Assembly (NCBI GenBank): GCA_005223085.1
Contig: NJBP01000001.1
Location: 25,304-89,303 of the forward strand
DNA: 64,000 bases
Reading direction: 5' to 3'
Origin: Candidatus Aerophobetes bacterium Ae_b3b
Lineage (GTDB): Bacteria > Aerophobota > Aerophobia > Aerophobales > AE-B3A
Shown: piece after piece, positions 53,300 to 62,921 of the stretch
How positions within the stretch are numbered: position 1 is the stretch's first letter
Layout: each line of letters begins with the position of its first letter
Made by a program: the position numbers and the translations under genes
Notes under the pieces: generated by a model
Told to the model about the DNA's origin: nothing
Seen by the model: only the letters and a program-made list of their open reading frames with translations
The model's database searches: none

Positions 53300-54862
53300 G
53301 TGGCGAATAAGGCTAAAATCGGGATTCTAGATTTTAACGATGAGCGGGAACATGTGCTTCAGGGGACTTTCGAAAATGCTCAGGGGTTAAAGAAAAATGT
53401 GGTGGAGACTTTAGAAAAAACTGGGGAGATGGACATTATCGACCCCAGTGAATCTTTCACCAGGTTTGATAAAATGGTTTGGCGTCCGGAGATAGTAAGA
53501 AAACAGGCAAGAATGTTAGCCCGCGCTGGCATAGATGGTGTGATCTTCCACTACAGTGTGTGGGCCTCTCCTCGACTGGCTAGACTAGCAGCTCAAATAC
53601 TGATCAGAGAAAACAAGAAAAAGAATAAATCCACTCCTATTGTGGTACTTACCAATTTAGCCCCTCAACAGCCTGGCATGGTAGGAGGAATGGCTGCGGC
53701 AGGAGGGCTGGATCAATTGGGGATACCTAATTTTCGGATCTGGAGCACAAAACTAAGTGAGGATTCGACAAAGGTCAAACAGGTGATAGCTTTTGCCAGA
53801 TTTGCTCGAGACCGAGCTAGGACCTCCGCTTCCGCAGATGAGGTAATCGAACGACTTCACGGCCAGATCTACGGAGAAATTGGCGGACGAAGTATCCAAA
53901 TTGTCACCGCAGAAGCTGATCCTCTTCAATGGTCCAGGATCTTTGGTGTGGATATTCAACCCATCGGGCAGGCTGAAATCATCCGAAAGGCTAACCAGAT
54001 GATTCAGTGGAGTAAAGGAATAAATAGTGAGATAGTTAGTATAAAAGATGAGCGAATCTCAAAAGCCTTTGATTTTCTTACCAGATACACAAAAAGTATA
54101 AATTATGATGATAAATTCAGCCAGGGTAAACTTAAATATGAATTAGCCTGTTATTACGCTACTCAGGATATCATCGCGGAAAATGATCTTGATTTCATGG
54201 GGATAAAATGTCAGCCGGAGATGAGCGAGTATCACGTGACTCAATGTCTAACCCATGCTTTCAGCAATGATAATCGGGGTCCGGGAGGCGAGGAGAAAAA
54301 GGTTGTTGTCTGTGCCTGTGAAGACGACAAGGACGCTGCTTTGACTCAACAGATAATGTATCTATTAACCGGTAAACCAACTATGTTTGCTGATTTTAGG
54401 CACCTCGATCCCGAAAAGGAAATTCTTTATCTGGTAAATTGTGGTGCTCACACTCCCTGGTTTGCCACCCGGACTGATGATGTAGAGAGTAATCTAGACA
54501 AGATCAGTCTGGATAAGCAAGCCTTTTTCTATGCCGCCTGTGGAGCAACAGTAAACTTTGATGCAGCTCCGGGACCGGTAACCGGAGCCAGGCTTGGAAG
54601 AAAAAATGGAAGATACTGGATGAATATAGTTCCGGGCGAATTTGTGGAGAGACCACCTGATACCCTAATTACTACTCCAGGATGGCCTCATGCTTTTATG
54701 AGATTCAGAGTTCCTATGGAACAACTTTTTCGAGAACACCCGTGCAATCATATCCAGATAGTGGCAGAAGACTGCGTGGCTGGGTTGGTTGAAATATGTG
54801 AAAAATTGGGCATTGGATATAAAGTGCAGGATAAAAACTTAGAGTTTGAGAAGACGGTCTAA
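53300..54862 (+). CDS. L-fucose/L-arabinose isomerase family protein
   Basis: A 520-residue protein of the AI/FI aldose-ketose isomerase fold. The family core is visible: VVVCACEDDKDAALTQQIMY, LLTGKPTMFADFRHLD, and the late HIQIVAED with a histidine where the metal-binding His is expected. The glutamate in QPEMSEYHV and the acidic residues of ACEDD could complete the metal site. It begins with GTG after AAAGGAGAG. The sugar cannot be named; the genes downstream suggest the product enters a CoA-dependent route. A TATAAT stands at 53268-53273 without a good -35 box. Confidence 0.75.
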   Translation: MANKAKIGILDFNDEREHVLQGTFENAQGLKKNVVETLEKTGEMDIIDPSESFTRFDKMVWRPEIVRKQARMLARAGIDGVIFHYSVWASPRLARLAAQILIRENKKKNKSTPIVVLTNLAPQQPGMVGGMAAAGGLDQLGIPNFRIWSTKLSEDSTKVKQVIAFARFARDRARTSASADEVIERLHGQIYGEIGGRSIQIVTAEADPLQWSRIFGVDIQPIGQAEIIRKANQMIQWSKGINSEIVSIKDERISKAFDFLTRYTKSINYDDKFSQGKLKYELACYYATQDIIAENDLDFMGIKCQPEMSEYHVTQCLTHAFSNDNRGPGGEEKKVVVCACEDDKDAALTQQIMYLLTGKPTMFADFRHLDPEKEILYLVNCGAHTPWFATRTDDVESNLDKISLDKQAFFYAACGATVNFDAAPGPVTGARLGRKNGRYWMNIVPGEFVERPPDTLITTPGWPHAFMRFRVPMEQLFREHPCNHIQIVAEDCVAGLVEICEKLGIGYKVQDKNLEFEKTV

Positions 54863-54901
54863 AAGATAAATGATCTCTAGCGGTATACCAACGAGGGCTG
54901 G

Positions 54902-56494
54902 ATGGTTAAATTTGTAAGTTCGGAAGAAGCAGTAAATTTGATTCAGGACGGGATGACCACGGCAACTGTGGGTTTCACTTTGATGGGAGTTGCTGAAGAG
55001 ATTCTCTCTGAAATTGAGAGAAGCTTTCTTCAAAAAGGATCTCCTAAATCACTTACTCTACTTCATGCCGCTGGGCAGAGCGATACCAAAAATGGTCTGG
55101 AACACTTCGCTCATGAAGGACTTCTTAAAAGAATCATCGGTTCTCATTGGGGCTTTGCACCTCAAATAAGTCGATTGATCCAGGATAATAAGATTGAAGC
55201 TTATGCCCTGCCACAAGGGCGAATTGTCAACTTGTATAAAGCAATGGGAGGGGGAGCACCTGGACTTTTATCTCCCATTGGATTGAATACCTTTGTAGAT
55301 CCCCGAGTAGAAGGGGGAAAGATGAATCTTCGCACGCAGAATTGCGAGAATCTAGTGGAACTTCTTGAAGTAAATAAAAGACCCTATCTTTTTTATAAGG
55401 CGATACCCGTTGATATTGCCATTATGCGCGGGACCACTGCTGATGAAAATGGGAATATTACTATGGAAGAAGAAGCTGTTAAACTTGAGGCTCTATCAGC
55501 GGCATTAACTGCACGCCGCTTTGGTGGTATGGTTATAGTGCAGGTAAAGCGGGTAGCTAAACGAGGCTCTTTTCATCCAAAGGAGATTATAGTCCCGGGT
55601 ATATTTGTTGACGCAGTAGTAGTAGTCAAAAGTCCTGAGAACCATCATCGACAGACCGCAGGAACCGTTTTTGATCCTTCCTATAATGGCGATATCAAAA
55701 CTCCTGAGGCCTCATTTCAGTCTATTCCTCTCAACATTCGCAAAGTCATCGGGCGTCGAGCAATCCAGGAAGTCAAACCAGGAGCCATTATTAATTTAGG
55801 TACTGGAATTCCCGGAGATACTGTGGGGCATATTGGTGCAGAGGAGGGAATATTGAATGACCTGGTCCTGACGGTTGAGTCGGGCACAATTGGAGGAATT
55901 CCGGAGGGGGGAACAGACTTTGGCATTGCCCGAAATCCAGAGGCCATAATTAATCATATGGATCAGTTTGATTTCTACACCGGTTGTGGTGTGGACGTCA
56001 CCTTTATGGGAGCTGCCGAGGTTGATAAAGAGGGGAACGTAAACGCAAGTAAATTTGGATCAAGGGTAGCAGGATGTGGGGGTTTTATCGATATTACCCA
56101 AATGGCCAAAAAGGTAGTTTTTTGCCTTTCTTTCACGGTGGGAAGATCAGATATTAATGTAGAGGATGGAAGGCTAAAGATCAAAAAGGATGGACTACCC
56201 AAAAAATTTCTTCCCAGGGTCAATCAAATTAGTTTTAGTGGAGAATTTGCGAACCAACGCTCACAACGAGTTTTATATGTGACCGAACGAGCGGTCTTCG
56301 AACTTACCTCTGAAGGGCTTACTTTGACAGAGATTGCACCAGGCGTGGATCTGTATCACGATGTGTTGGAGAAAATGCAGTTCAAGCCAAGAATTAATCC
56401 TCATCTCAAGCAAATGTCTTCCGAGATTTTCCAGCAAGGCCCCATGGGATTGAATACTGAGTTTACATATGGGGGGATAGTACGGGAAGGCTAA
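54902..56494 (+). CDS. Acyl-CoA:carboxylate CoA-transferase (family I, single chain)
   Basis: A 530-residue protein that fuses the alpha and beta halves of a family I CoA-transferase, as in propionate CoA-transferase. The alpha half has GMTTATVGF and the LPQGRIVNLYKAMGGGAPG loop; the beta half has LGTGIPGDTVG and the active-site glutamate E326 in VESGTIGGIPEGG. It would exchange CoA between an acyl-CoA and a free acid, probably activating a beta-keto or hydroxy acid for the thiolase. It lies 39 bases after the isomerase gene. Confidence 0.9.
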   Translation: MVKFVSSEEAVNLIQDGMTTATVGFTLMGVAEEILSEIERSFLQKGSPKSLTLLHAAGQSDTKNGLEHFAHEGLLKRIIGSHWGFAPQISRLIQDNKIEAYALPQGRIVNLYKAMGGGAPGLLSPIGLNTFVDPRVEGGKMNLRTQNCENLVELLEVNKRPYLFYKAIPVDIAIMRGTTADENGNITMEEEAVKLEALSAALTARRFGGMVIVQVKRVAKRGSFHPKEIIVPGIFVDAVVVVKSPENHHRQTAGTVFDPSYNGDIKTPEASFQSIPLNIRKVIGRRAIQEVKPGAIINLGTGIPGDTVGHIGAEEGILNDLVLTVESGTIGGIPEGGTDFGIARNPEAIINHMDQFDFYTGCGVDVTFMGAAEVDKEGNVNASKFGSRVAGCGGFIDITQMAKKVVFCLSFTVGRSDINVEDGRLKIKKDGLPKKFLPRVNQISFSGEFANQRSQRVLYVTERAVFELTSEGLTLTEIAPGVDLYHDVLEKMQFKPRINPHLKQMSSEIFQQGPMGLNTEFTYGGIVREG

Positions 56495-56545
56495 ATTTTT
56501 CAGGGGTTTGAGTCAAAATTTCTTGAGGAAAGGAGAGAGGCTAAA

Positions 56546-57283
56546 GTGAGACTATCAGGAAAGAAGGCGGTGGTTACCGGTTCAGGAAGGGGCATAGGAA
56601 GAGCCATTGCTCTAAAACTAGCCCAGGAAGGTGCTGACGTAATAGCGGCTGATATTAATGCTGAGAATGTTCGAAAAGTGGCTGAAGAAATAAAGAAATT
56701 GGGAGTAAAGGGAATTGCGCTCAAGGTCGATGTTTCAAAAAAAGAAGGGGCCGAAAAGATATTTAAGACAATCAAAGAAGAATTTGGAAGACTAGACGTC
56801 CTGGTCAACAACGCAGGGATCAACCGCGATGCAATGCTGCATAAAATGACAGATGATGAGTGGAATCAGGTATTGGCGATAAACCTTACCGGAGTTTTCT
56901 TCTGTACTCGGGCAGCTGCAAAAATCATGAGAGATCAGAGGTATGGCAGAATTATTAATATTTCCTCAGCCAGCTGGTTAGGTAATATAGGACAGGCTAA
57001 TTATAGCGCTTCCAAAGCCGGGGTGCTGGGTCTCTCAAGGACAGCCGCCCGAGAACTGGCACGTAAAGGAATAACGGTTAATGTAATCTGTCCCGGCTTT
57101 ATCGATACTGAGATGACTAGAGCTGTCCCGGAAAGAATAAAGGAAATAATATTAAGTAGAATTCCTACCAGACGGATAGGAAAGCCGGAAGAAGTAGCCA
57201 ATGTGGTGGCATTCTTGGCTTCGGATGAGGCCAGTTATGTAACCGGGGCAATCATAGATGTTGGTGGGGGGATGGTTTTGTAG
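56546..57283 (+). CDS. Short-chain dehydrogenase/reductase, FabG-like
   Basis: A 245-residue SDR. The cofactor loop is TGSGRGIGRA, followed by the DINAE charge pattern, NNAG, the catalytic serine in SSASWLG, YSASK, and the ending VTGAIIDVGGGM. It resembles beta-ketoacyl-ACP/CoA reductases, but next to a thiolase and a CoA-transferase it more likely handles a 3-hydroxy/3-oxo acid or acyl-CoA. GTG start after AAAGGAGAG. Confidence 0.9.
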   Translation: MRLSGKKAVVTGSGRGIGRAIALKLAQEGADVIAADINAENVRKVAEEIKKLGVKGIALKVDVSKKEGAEKIFKTIKEEFGRLDVLVNNAGINRDAMLHKMTDDEWNQVLAINLTGVFFCTRAAAKIMRDQRYGRIINISSASWLGNIGQANYSASKAGVLGLSRTAARELARKGITVNVICPGFIDTEMTRAVPERIKEIILSRIPTRRIGKPEEVANVVAFLASDEASYVTGAIIDVGGGMVL

Positions 57284-57302
57284 TTCTGAAGGAGGTAAAA
57301 TT

Positions 57303-58529
57303 ATGCTGAATAAAGACATAGCTATTGTTTCCTACAGCCGAACGCCTGTCGGGAAATTCGGGATGTCTCTGAAGGACATTTCCTCTCTCGATCTGGGAGC
57401 ACTAGTAATCAGAGCAGCGGTCAAGAGAGCTGGACTTAAGCCCGAACAGATTGACCGGGTAGTTATGGGAGAAAATATTCAGACTACACCGAGAGGTGAT
57501 CCTGCGCGCCATGTACTTCTTCGAGCTGGTCTTTCTTTCCAGACAGATGACTACTCAATTAATATGAATTGCTCCTCTGGCATGAGAGCGGTTGTCTGTG
57601 CAGCTCAGGATATCATTCTGGGAGAGCGCGAAATTATCGTTGCTGGTGGCATGGAAAATATGAGTCTGTCTCCTCATTTTGTGGAAGGTGTTCGCTGGGG
57701 GCTAAAACTTGGAGGTGCCAGGCTCGTAGATTTTCTTTCTGACTATATTCTGCCAGATGCTGGCCCGATGGCTGAGAATGTTGCGGAAAGATACGGAATC
57801 AGTAGAAATGAACAGGATGAATTTGCCTACGAAAGTCATATGAGGGCAATTAAGGCCATCGATGAAAAAAAGTTTGTTGAAGAAATCGTTCCCGTTCCAG
57901 TAAAGGCGATTAAGGAAAAGGCTGCCATAGAGACCGTCTTGGAGGATAAACTGGTTCCATTACCGGAAGAGACCACTGGAAATGACCTGTTTAAAGTAGA
58001 TGAGCATCCTCGTCGTGATACTTCTCTAGAGAAACTTTCCTCCTTGAGGCCTATCTTCAAAAGAGGAGGTACCGTGACTGCTGGTAATGCCTCAGGAATA
58101 AATGATGGGGCGGCTGCCTTGGTTTTAATGAAAGAAGAAAAGGCAAAAGAGTTTGGCCTTTCGCCTCTTGCCCATCTTAGAGCGTGGGAATCGGCCGGTA
58201 TTGAACCGGAATTATTTGGCATGGGTCCGGTCCCGGCAGTGAAAAGGCTGCTAAATAAAGAGAATTTAAATATTGAGCACATTGATCTTTTTGAAATTAA
58301 CGAAGCCTTTGCTTCTTCGACAATAGCAGTTATGCGAGAGTTAAAAATAGACCCTCAAAAGGTCAACCCAAATGGAGGAGCCATTGCACTCGGCCATCCT
58401 GTCGGTGCTACCGGCGTTATCATGATGATAAAGTTAATTAACGAGATGAGGCGGAGAAAATCCAAATATGGAATAGCCGCCATGTGTGTAGGTAGTGGTC
58501 AGGGTATGGCAGTAATGATAGAAGTATAG
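57303..58529 (+). CDS. Thiolase (acetyl-CoA acetyltransferase family)
   Basis: A 408-residue thiolase. The nucleophilic cysteine is in NMNCSSGMRAV, the histidine in NPNGGAIALGHPVGATG and the second cysteine in MCVGSGQGMAV; EINEAFASS is also present. In the catabolic direction it would cleave a beta-ketoacyl-CoA to acetyl-CoA. The frame opens at 57258 inside the SDR gene, but the ATG at 57303 follows GGAGG at good spacing and starts with the family's LNKDIAIVSYSRTPVGKFG. Confidence 0.94.
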   Translation: MLNKDIAIVSYSRTPVGKFGMSLKDISSLDLGALVIRAAVKRAGLKPEQIDRVVMGENIQTTPRGDPARHVLLRAGLSFQTDDYSINMNCSSGMRAVVCAAQDIILGEREIIVAGGMENMSLSPHFVEGVRWGLKLGGARLVDFLSDYILPDAGPMAENVAERYGISRNEQDEFAYESHMRAIKAIDEKKFVEEIVPVPVKAIKEKAAIETVLEDKLVPLPEETTGNDLFKVDEHPRRDTSLEKLSSLRPIFKRGGTVTAGNASGINDGAAALVLMKEEKAKEFGLSPLAHLRAWESAGIEPELFGMGPVPAVKRLLNKENLNIEHIDLFEINEAFASSTIAVMRELKIDPQKVNPNGGAIALGHPVGATGVIMMIKLINEMRRRKSKYGIAAMCVGSGQGMAVMIEV

Positions 58530-58545
58530 TTGATGTGAGGAAAAA

Positions 58546-60387
58546 ATGGGCTTTGGATTTTGCGGAAAAATAATTCGAGTAGACTTATCAAAGAGCAAAG
58601 TGAATGTAGAGAGTTTAGGAGAAACGATTTTTAGAGACTACTTAAGCGGAAGTGGGATAGCTGCCAAGATCCTCAGCCAAGAATATGATAACTCTTTTGA
58701 TCCTTTTGATGCAAATAGCCCCATTGTTTTTATGGCCGGTCTTTTAACTGGAACTCCCGTGCCTGCCGCTTGCAAAGCTTCTTTCTGTGCCAGGTCACCC
58801 CAAACTGAAATTTGGGATGAGGCCACCGTGGGAGGATACTGGGGAGCTGAATTGAAATTCACCGGTCACGATGGGATAGTGGTTACTGGTAGGGCAGAAA
58901 AGCCGGTATATCTGTGGATTGATGATGACGAAATCTATATAAAATCTGCTCAAAGTATCTGGGGATTAGATACTTATCTTACCACCAACAAATTGTTAGA
59001 AGGCACTGATTCTAAAGCACGGGTTGCCTGTATAGGACAGGCAGGCGAAAATCTATGCAGGATGGCATCGGTAATGATTGATGGAAGAGAAAGTAGAGCC
59101 GCAGCAAGAGGCGGCCTGGGAGCAGCAATGGGTTCAAAGATGCTTAAAGCCATTGTTGTGCGGGGTAGCAAACGACCGAGCGTTAAAGAGAGGGAGAAAC
59201 TCCTTCAGTCAATCCGCAAGACTCTCCCCTTTCTTAAGGAAAATACTGTAGCTTTGAGTAAATTTGGTACCGCAAATGGTATGTTTGCAGTAGTTGAGCC
59301 TATAGGAGATCTACCCATCAAGAATTTTATTGAGGGAAAATGGGAAGAGGGTGCAAAAAAAACCACCGGTGAAACTCTCATAAAAAGGTTTTTTACCAGA
59401 GACTATGGCTGCTTTGGTTGTCCAATCCGCTGTGGCAAGGTTATTAAGTTAAGCAGAAAGGGTGATCAAGGAGAAGAATTACATGCACCCGAATATGAGT
59501 CAAATGCTGCTCTAGGTGCTCTTTGTTTAAATGATAATCTTGAAGCTATTTCTGAAGCTAATGATTGGTGCAATAGATATGGCTTAGATACTATTTCCAC
59601 TGGAGTGACCATTGCCTTCGCCATAGAGGCTTATGAAAAGAATTTACTCACTGTATCTGACACTAATGGAATAGAACTCATCTGGGGAAATAGTCGGGCA
59701 ATAGTTGAAATTATTCACAAAATAGCCAGACGAGAAGGAATAGGTGATCTACTAGCCGATGGGACCTGTGAGGCAGCAAGACGGATTGGCAAAAATTCTG
59801 GTGAGTTTGCTATACACGTTAAGGGATTAGAACTTCCTATGCATGATCCTCGTGCTTTCGTCAGCATGGCGCTTAATTACGCAACAGCTAACAGAGGTGC
59901 CTGTCATTTAGATACTTTGTCTTATACTTTCGAAAAAGGGCCACCAGTAAATGGTCTACCTTACGATCATTCTTTAAGTCCTCATGATATAAGGGGAAAA
60001 GCAGAGATAACGGTAAAATTACAGAACTATATGGCCTGCTTTAATGCCCTGGGATTATGTAAATTTCTTTTTTGTGGAAAAATAGGACCACCTCAGATAA
60101 CCGAGTGGCTTAATTTAGTTACTGGATGGAGTGTGACTCCGGAAGAATTAATCAAAGTGGGAGAAAGGCTCTTTAACTTAAAGAGAATTTATAACTACAA
60201 ATTAGGCATTAGTCGAAAGGATGATTTTCTCCCCCTGAGACTTTTAACTTTGGACCGCAACAAAGGAGGTGCCAGGGGAAGCCTGCCTCACCTAGGGAAA
60301 ATGCTGGGAGAATATTACAGTCTTCGGGGCTGGACTGAAGAAGGTATCCCCACCCGAGAGAAGTTAGATGACCTGGGCTTAAAATAG
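58546..60387 (+). CDS. Aldehyde:ferredoxin oxidoreductase family protein (tungsten type)
   Basis: A 613-residue AOR-family enzyme. It has FCARSPQTEIWDEATVGGYW, the pterin-binding RAAARGGLGAAMGSKMLKA, the Fe-S cysteines in YGCFGCPIRCGK (C-x2-C-x3-C) and a later cysteine in ALGLCKF, and HVKGLELPMHDPRA. AOR enzymes oxidise aldehydes to acids and reduce ferredoxin, using tungsten bound to two pterins. The substrate is unknown; its place in the cluster suggests an aldehyde formed from the imported carbohydrate. ATG start 17 bases after the thiolase. Confidence 0.93.
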   Translation: MGFGFCGKIIRVDLSKSKVNVESLGETIFRDYLSGSGIAAKILSQEYDNSFDPFDANSPIVFMAGLLTGTPVPAACKASFCARSPQTEIWDEATVGGYWGAELKFTGHDGIVVTGRAEKPVYLWIDDDEIYIKSAQSIWGLDTYLTTNKLLEGTDSKARVACIGQAGENLCRMASVMIDGRESRAAARGGLGAAMGSKMLKAIVVRGSKRPSVKEREKLLQSIRKTLPFLKENTVALSKFGTANGMFAVVEPIGDLPIKNFIEGKWEEGAKKTTGETLIKRFFTRDYGCFGCPIRCGKVIKLSRKGDQGEELHAPEYESNAALGALCLNDNLEAISEANDWCNRYGLDTISTGVTIAFAIEAYEKNLLTVSDTNGIELIWGNSRAIVEIIHKIARREGIGDLLADGTCEAARRIGKNSGEFAIHVKGLELPMHDPRAFVSMALNYATANRGACHLDTLSYTFEKGPPVNGLPYDHSLSPHDIRGKAEITVKLQNYMACFNALGLCKFLFCGKIGPPQITEWLNLVTGWSVTPEELIKVGERLFNLKRIYNYKLGISRKDDFLPLRLLTLDRNKGGARGSLPHLGKMLGEYYSLRGWTEEGIPTREKLDDLGLK

Positions 60388-60464
60388 GATCTCCAAAAAG
60401 TTATCGGTAGATCGACGTAAGAAGAAGACGTTGCTTAAACGAAAAAAAACGAAGGGAGGTGATG

Positions 60465-60503
60465 GTGGTAAGGAAAGAAGTGGGTAAAGAATTAAAATTT
60501 TAA
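60465..60503 (+). CDS. Possible 12-residue leader peptide before the ABC operon
   Basis: A GTG at 60465 (or the in-frame ATG at 60462) follows GGGAGG and reads VVRKEVGKELKF before a stop at 60503, directly ahead of the binding-protein gene's own ribosome site. A similar stand-alone GGAGGTGA occurs before the first binding-protein gene (14519-14526). Such mini-genes can regulate the next gene by coupling. No hairpin attenuator is evident, and chance is possible. Confidence 0.25.
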   Translation: MVRKEVGKELKF

Positions 60504-60516
60504 AAAGGAGGATAAA

Positions 60517-61947
60517 ATGGGACGAAAAATCCTGGGTTTAACAGTATGTGTGGCCTTGCTGGTCTCGCTAGTCGGGGGAGTGGTGGTTGCTCAGGCAAAA
60601 GAAGTCACTCTAACAGTAGTAGGCGATGCCGGCCACAATCTAAGGCCCTTTGAGTGGTATAAAGATGACTTCTTCAAAAAATTCGGGGTCAAGCTCAAAG
60701 TCATTGGAGTACCCTTTGCCGAGACTTACGAGAAGATGAAAATTGAATTCGTTACCCACACTGGTGCCTACGATATTGTAGTTGTGTTTCCAAAGTTCAT
60801 GGGAGATTTTGCCGGAAATGGTTATCTTGTAGATCTGGATGAATATGCGAAAAAGCTCGATCCCAAGATGGATGATGTGACCCCGGGTTATGGGAAACTT
60901 TATTGTAAATACGGAGGTAAGCTATATGCTGTCCCCTTTGATGGTGACGTGCTAAGCCTGTATTACAGAAAGGACCTTTTTGACAGTGGGACGGAAAAAG
61001 CTGCCTTTAAAGCTGGATATGGTTATGATCTTAAGCCACCTGCGACCTGGAAGGAGTATCTTGAAGTTGCTAAGTTCTTTACCCGAAATAAAGGTGAAAA
61101 ACTGGCGGGAGAAGTACTGAACAGGGACTTTTATGGAACTGCCTTCTATGGCCAGAGAGACTGGGCCTGGGCCTGGTGGGGAAATCGATTTGGCACTCTG
61201 GGCGGAGTGTACTTCGATGAGCGGACCATGGAGCCGGCGATTAACTCTAAAGCCGGTGTTGATGCTCTAAACGACATGATAGCGATAAAAGAATTCTGCC
61301 CTCCTGATATCCTTGCTTTCGGGTATGAGGAATTAAAGGATGCGTTTCTCAATGGACAGACGTCCATGGTCATTCAATGGCCCTGTGTCGGTAAAAAGGG
61401 AGCTGATCCAGAACAGTCGAAAATTGTGGGAAAGGTCGGAGTGGCCGGGGTACCGGGAGGTATGGTCAAGGGAAAACTCTACCGGCGGGCGATGATGCCT
61501 TGTGGTCGGGTTTTGGCAGTGACCAAAGACTCCAAGTATCCCTGGGAAGCCTATCAGGTAATTCAGTATTTGACCACCGTGACCAGCCTTGATGATGTCT
61601 CCACGGCTGAAACTGGACTTGATCCTTACCGCTACTCCCATTTCGCGCATCCAGAAGCATATGAGATGTTTGCTGACGTTGAGTCGGCAAAGATATACCT
61701 GGCCGGAGTGGAGGCCAACATGGAAGTTGGTTATCCGGAGTTGACCATTCCGGGAGCTGCGCAGTATGGGGATGTGCTGGGCCTCGAAATTACCAAGGCT
61801 TTGGCTGGAGAAAAAAGTGCCAAAGTTGCCCTCAATGCAGCAGCCAAGGAATGGACAGAGATTACCAAGCGGTTCGGACTGAAAGAACAGAGGAAGCTGT
61901 ATCAGGCATTGGTTAAGGGTTGGAGAGAAGCCGGTCTCTGGAAGTAG
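60517..61947 (+). CDS. ABC transporter solute-binding protein (sugar type), second system
   Basis: A 476-residue exported binding protein: signal peptide at 1-27 (MGRKILGL, hydrophobic core, cut near AQA), then YDIVVVFPKFMGDFAGNGYL, LYAVPFDGDVLSLYYRKDLF, PPATWKEYLEVAKFF and WEAYQVIQYLTT, typical of carbohydrate-binding family 1 proteins. It is larger than the first system's protein (422 residues). The ATG is preceded by AAAGGAGG. It follows the AOR gene by 129 bases and is probably in the same regulon. Confidence 0.9.
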   Translation: MGRKILGLTVCVALLVSLVGGVVVAQAKEVTLTVVGDAGHNLRPFEWYKDDFFKKFGVKLKVIGVPFAETYEKMKIEFVTHTGAYDIVVVFPKFMGDFAGNGYLVDLDEYAKKLDPKMDDVTPGYGKLYCKYGGKLYAVPFDGDVLSLYYRKDLFDSGTEKAAFKAGYGYDLKPPATWKEYLEVAKFFTRNKGEKLAGEVLNRDFYGTAFYGQRDWAWAWWGNRFGTLGGVYFDERTMEPAINSKAGVDALNDMIAIKEFCPPDILAFGYEELKDAFLNGQTSMVIQWPCVGKKGADPEQSKIVGKVGVAGVPGGMVKGKLYRRAMMPCGRVLAVTKDSKYPWEAYQVIQYLTTVTSLDDVSTAETGLDPYRYSHFAHPEAYEMFADVESAKIYLAGVEANMEVGYPELTIPGAAQYGDVLGLEITKALAGEKSAKVALNAAAKEWTEITKRFGLKEQRKLYQALVKGWREAGLWK

Positions 61948-61955
61948 AACAAAAA

Positions 61956-61983
61956 GGGGGTAGGAATTAAAATTCCTACCCCC
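61956..61983 (+). promoter_or_regulatory. Perfect hairpin between binding-protein and permease genes
   Basis: GGGGGTAGGAATT (61956-61968) pairs without error to AATTCCTACCCCC (61971-61983) around a 2-base gap, 9 bases after the binding-protein stop. No T-run follows. The placement matches 16036-16080 in the first ABC operon, although the sequences are unrelated. Confidence 0.8.
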
Positions 61984-62026
61984 GGCTCAGTCTTAAAGTC
62001 AGAAAAATTTTGAAAAGAGGTGTTGG

Positions 62027-62917
62027 ATGGGCAGTGAGAAATCTAGAATCAGGAGTCTCCGAATAAGAAGGCTCACCCCTCTTTTCTTCATCTTACCCTG
62101 TATCCTCATCTTGCTTGCCGTCTCCATATTTCCCTTGCTGTATTCCCTTTGGCTCAGTTTTAATTCCTGGGAATTGGCCATGGGGCTGCCTAAGAGGTTC
62201 ATCGGCTTGGGAAATTATATAAGGCTCTTTCAGGACGTCAGATTCTGGTTGTCTATGAAGAATATGGGAAAAGTGCTCCTTTTTGGGGTGGGTTCGCAGT
62301 TTCTCATTGGATTTACTCTGGCTTTACTCCTGAATAGAGAATTTCGGTCGAGAACCTTAGTGGCTACTCTTTTTCTTTTACCCACCATGATAGCTCCGGT
62401 GGTAATTGGATGTACCTGGAGGCAGATTTATCACTATAGCTATGGTCCTTTAAACTATTTTCTTCAAGCCACCCGCTTAAGCGGAGGAATAAACTGGCTG
62501 GCTGATATCAAACTTGCCTTACCCTCCATCATCATCAGTGATACTTGGGAGTGGACACCCTTTATGATGGTAGTGTTGTTAGCAGGTCTTCAGTCTATAC
62601 CGGTAGATCTTCAAGAAGTGGCAGCTATAGATGGCGCCTCCCGGTGGCAAATATTCTGGCACATAACTCTACCTTTTTTAAAGCCGATTATCATCGTGGT
62701 CATACTTATCAGGGCCATGGATGCTTTTAAACTATTCGATCTGGTGGTGCTGCTTACCAGAGGAGGACCAGGAAGCTCCTCAGAAACAGTAGCTTATTAT
62801 AATTATCTGAGTGCTTTTAAGCACTTCAGTATGGGGTACGCTGCGGCTATGTCCTATATTCAACTCGTTGTCATTATCATCATCGCCAACTTCTTCTTAA
62901 GATTTTTAAGGGAGTAG
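62027..62917 (+). CDS. Sugar ABC transporter permease 1, second system
   Basis: A 296-residue permease with six membrane helices, starting RLTPLFFILPCILILLAVSI as in UgpA/MalF-type proteins but without the extra N-terminal helices of the first system. The EAA loop is EVAAIDGASRWQIFWHITLP. It forms the membrane channel with the next gene's product. ATG start after AGAGGTG. Confidence 0.9.
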   Translation: MGSEKSRIRSLRIRRLTPLFFILPCILILLAVSIFPLLYSLWLSFNSWELAMGLPKRFIGLGNYIRLFQDVRFWLSMKNMGKVLLFGVGSQFLIGFTLALLLNREFRSRTLVATLFLLPTMIAPVVIGCTWRQIYHYSYGPLNYFLQATRLSGGINWLADIKLALPSIIISDTWEWTPFMMVVLLAGLQSIPVDLQEVAAIDGASRWQIFWHITLPFLKPIIIVVILIRAMDAFKLFDLVVLLTRGGPGSSSETVAYYNYLSAFKHFSMGYAAAMSYIQLVVIIIIANFFLRFLRE

Positions 62918-62921
62918 CTGT

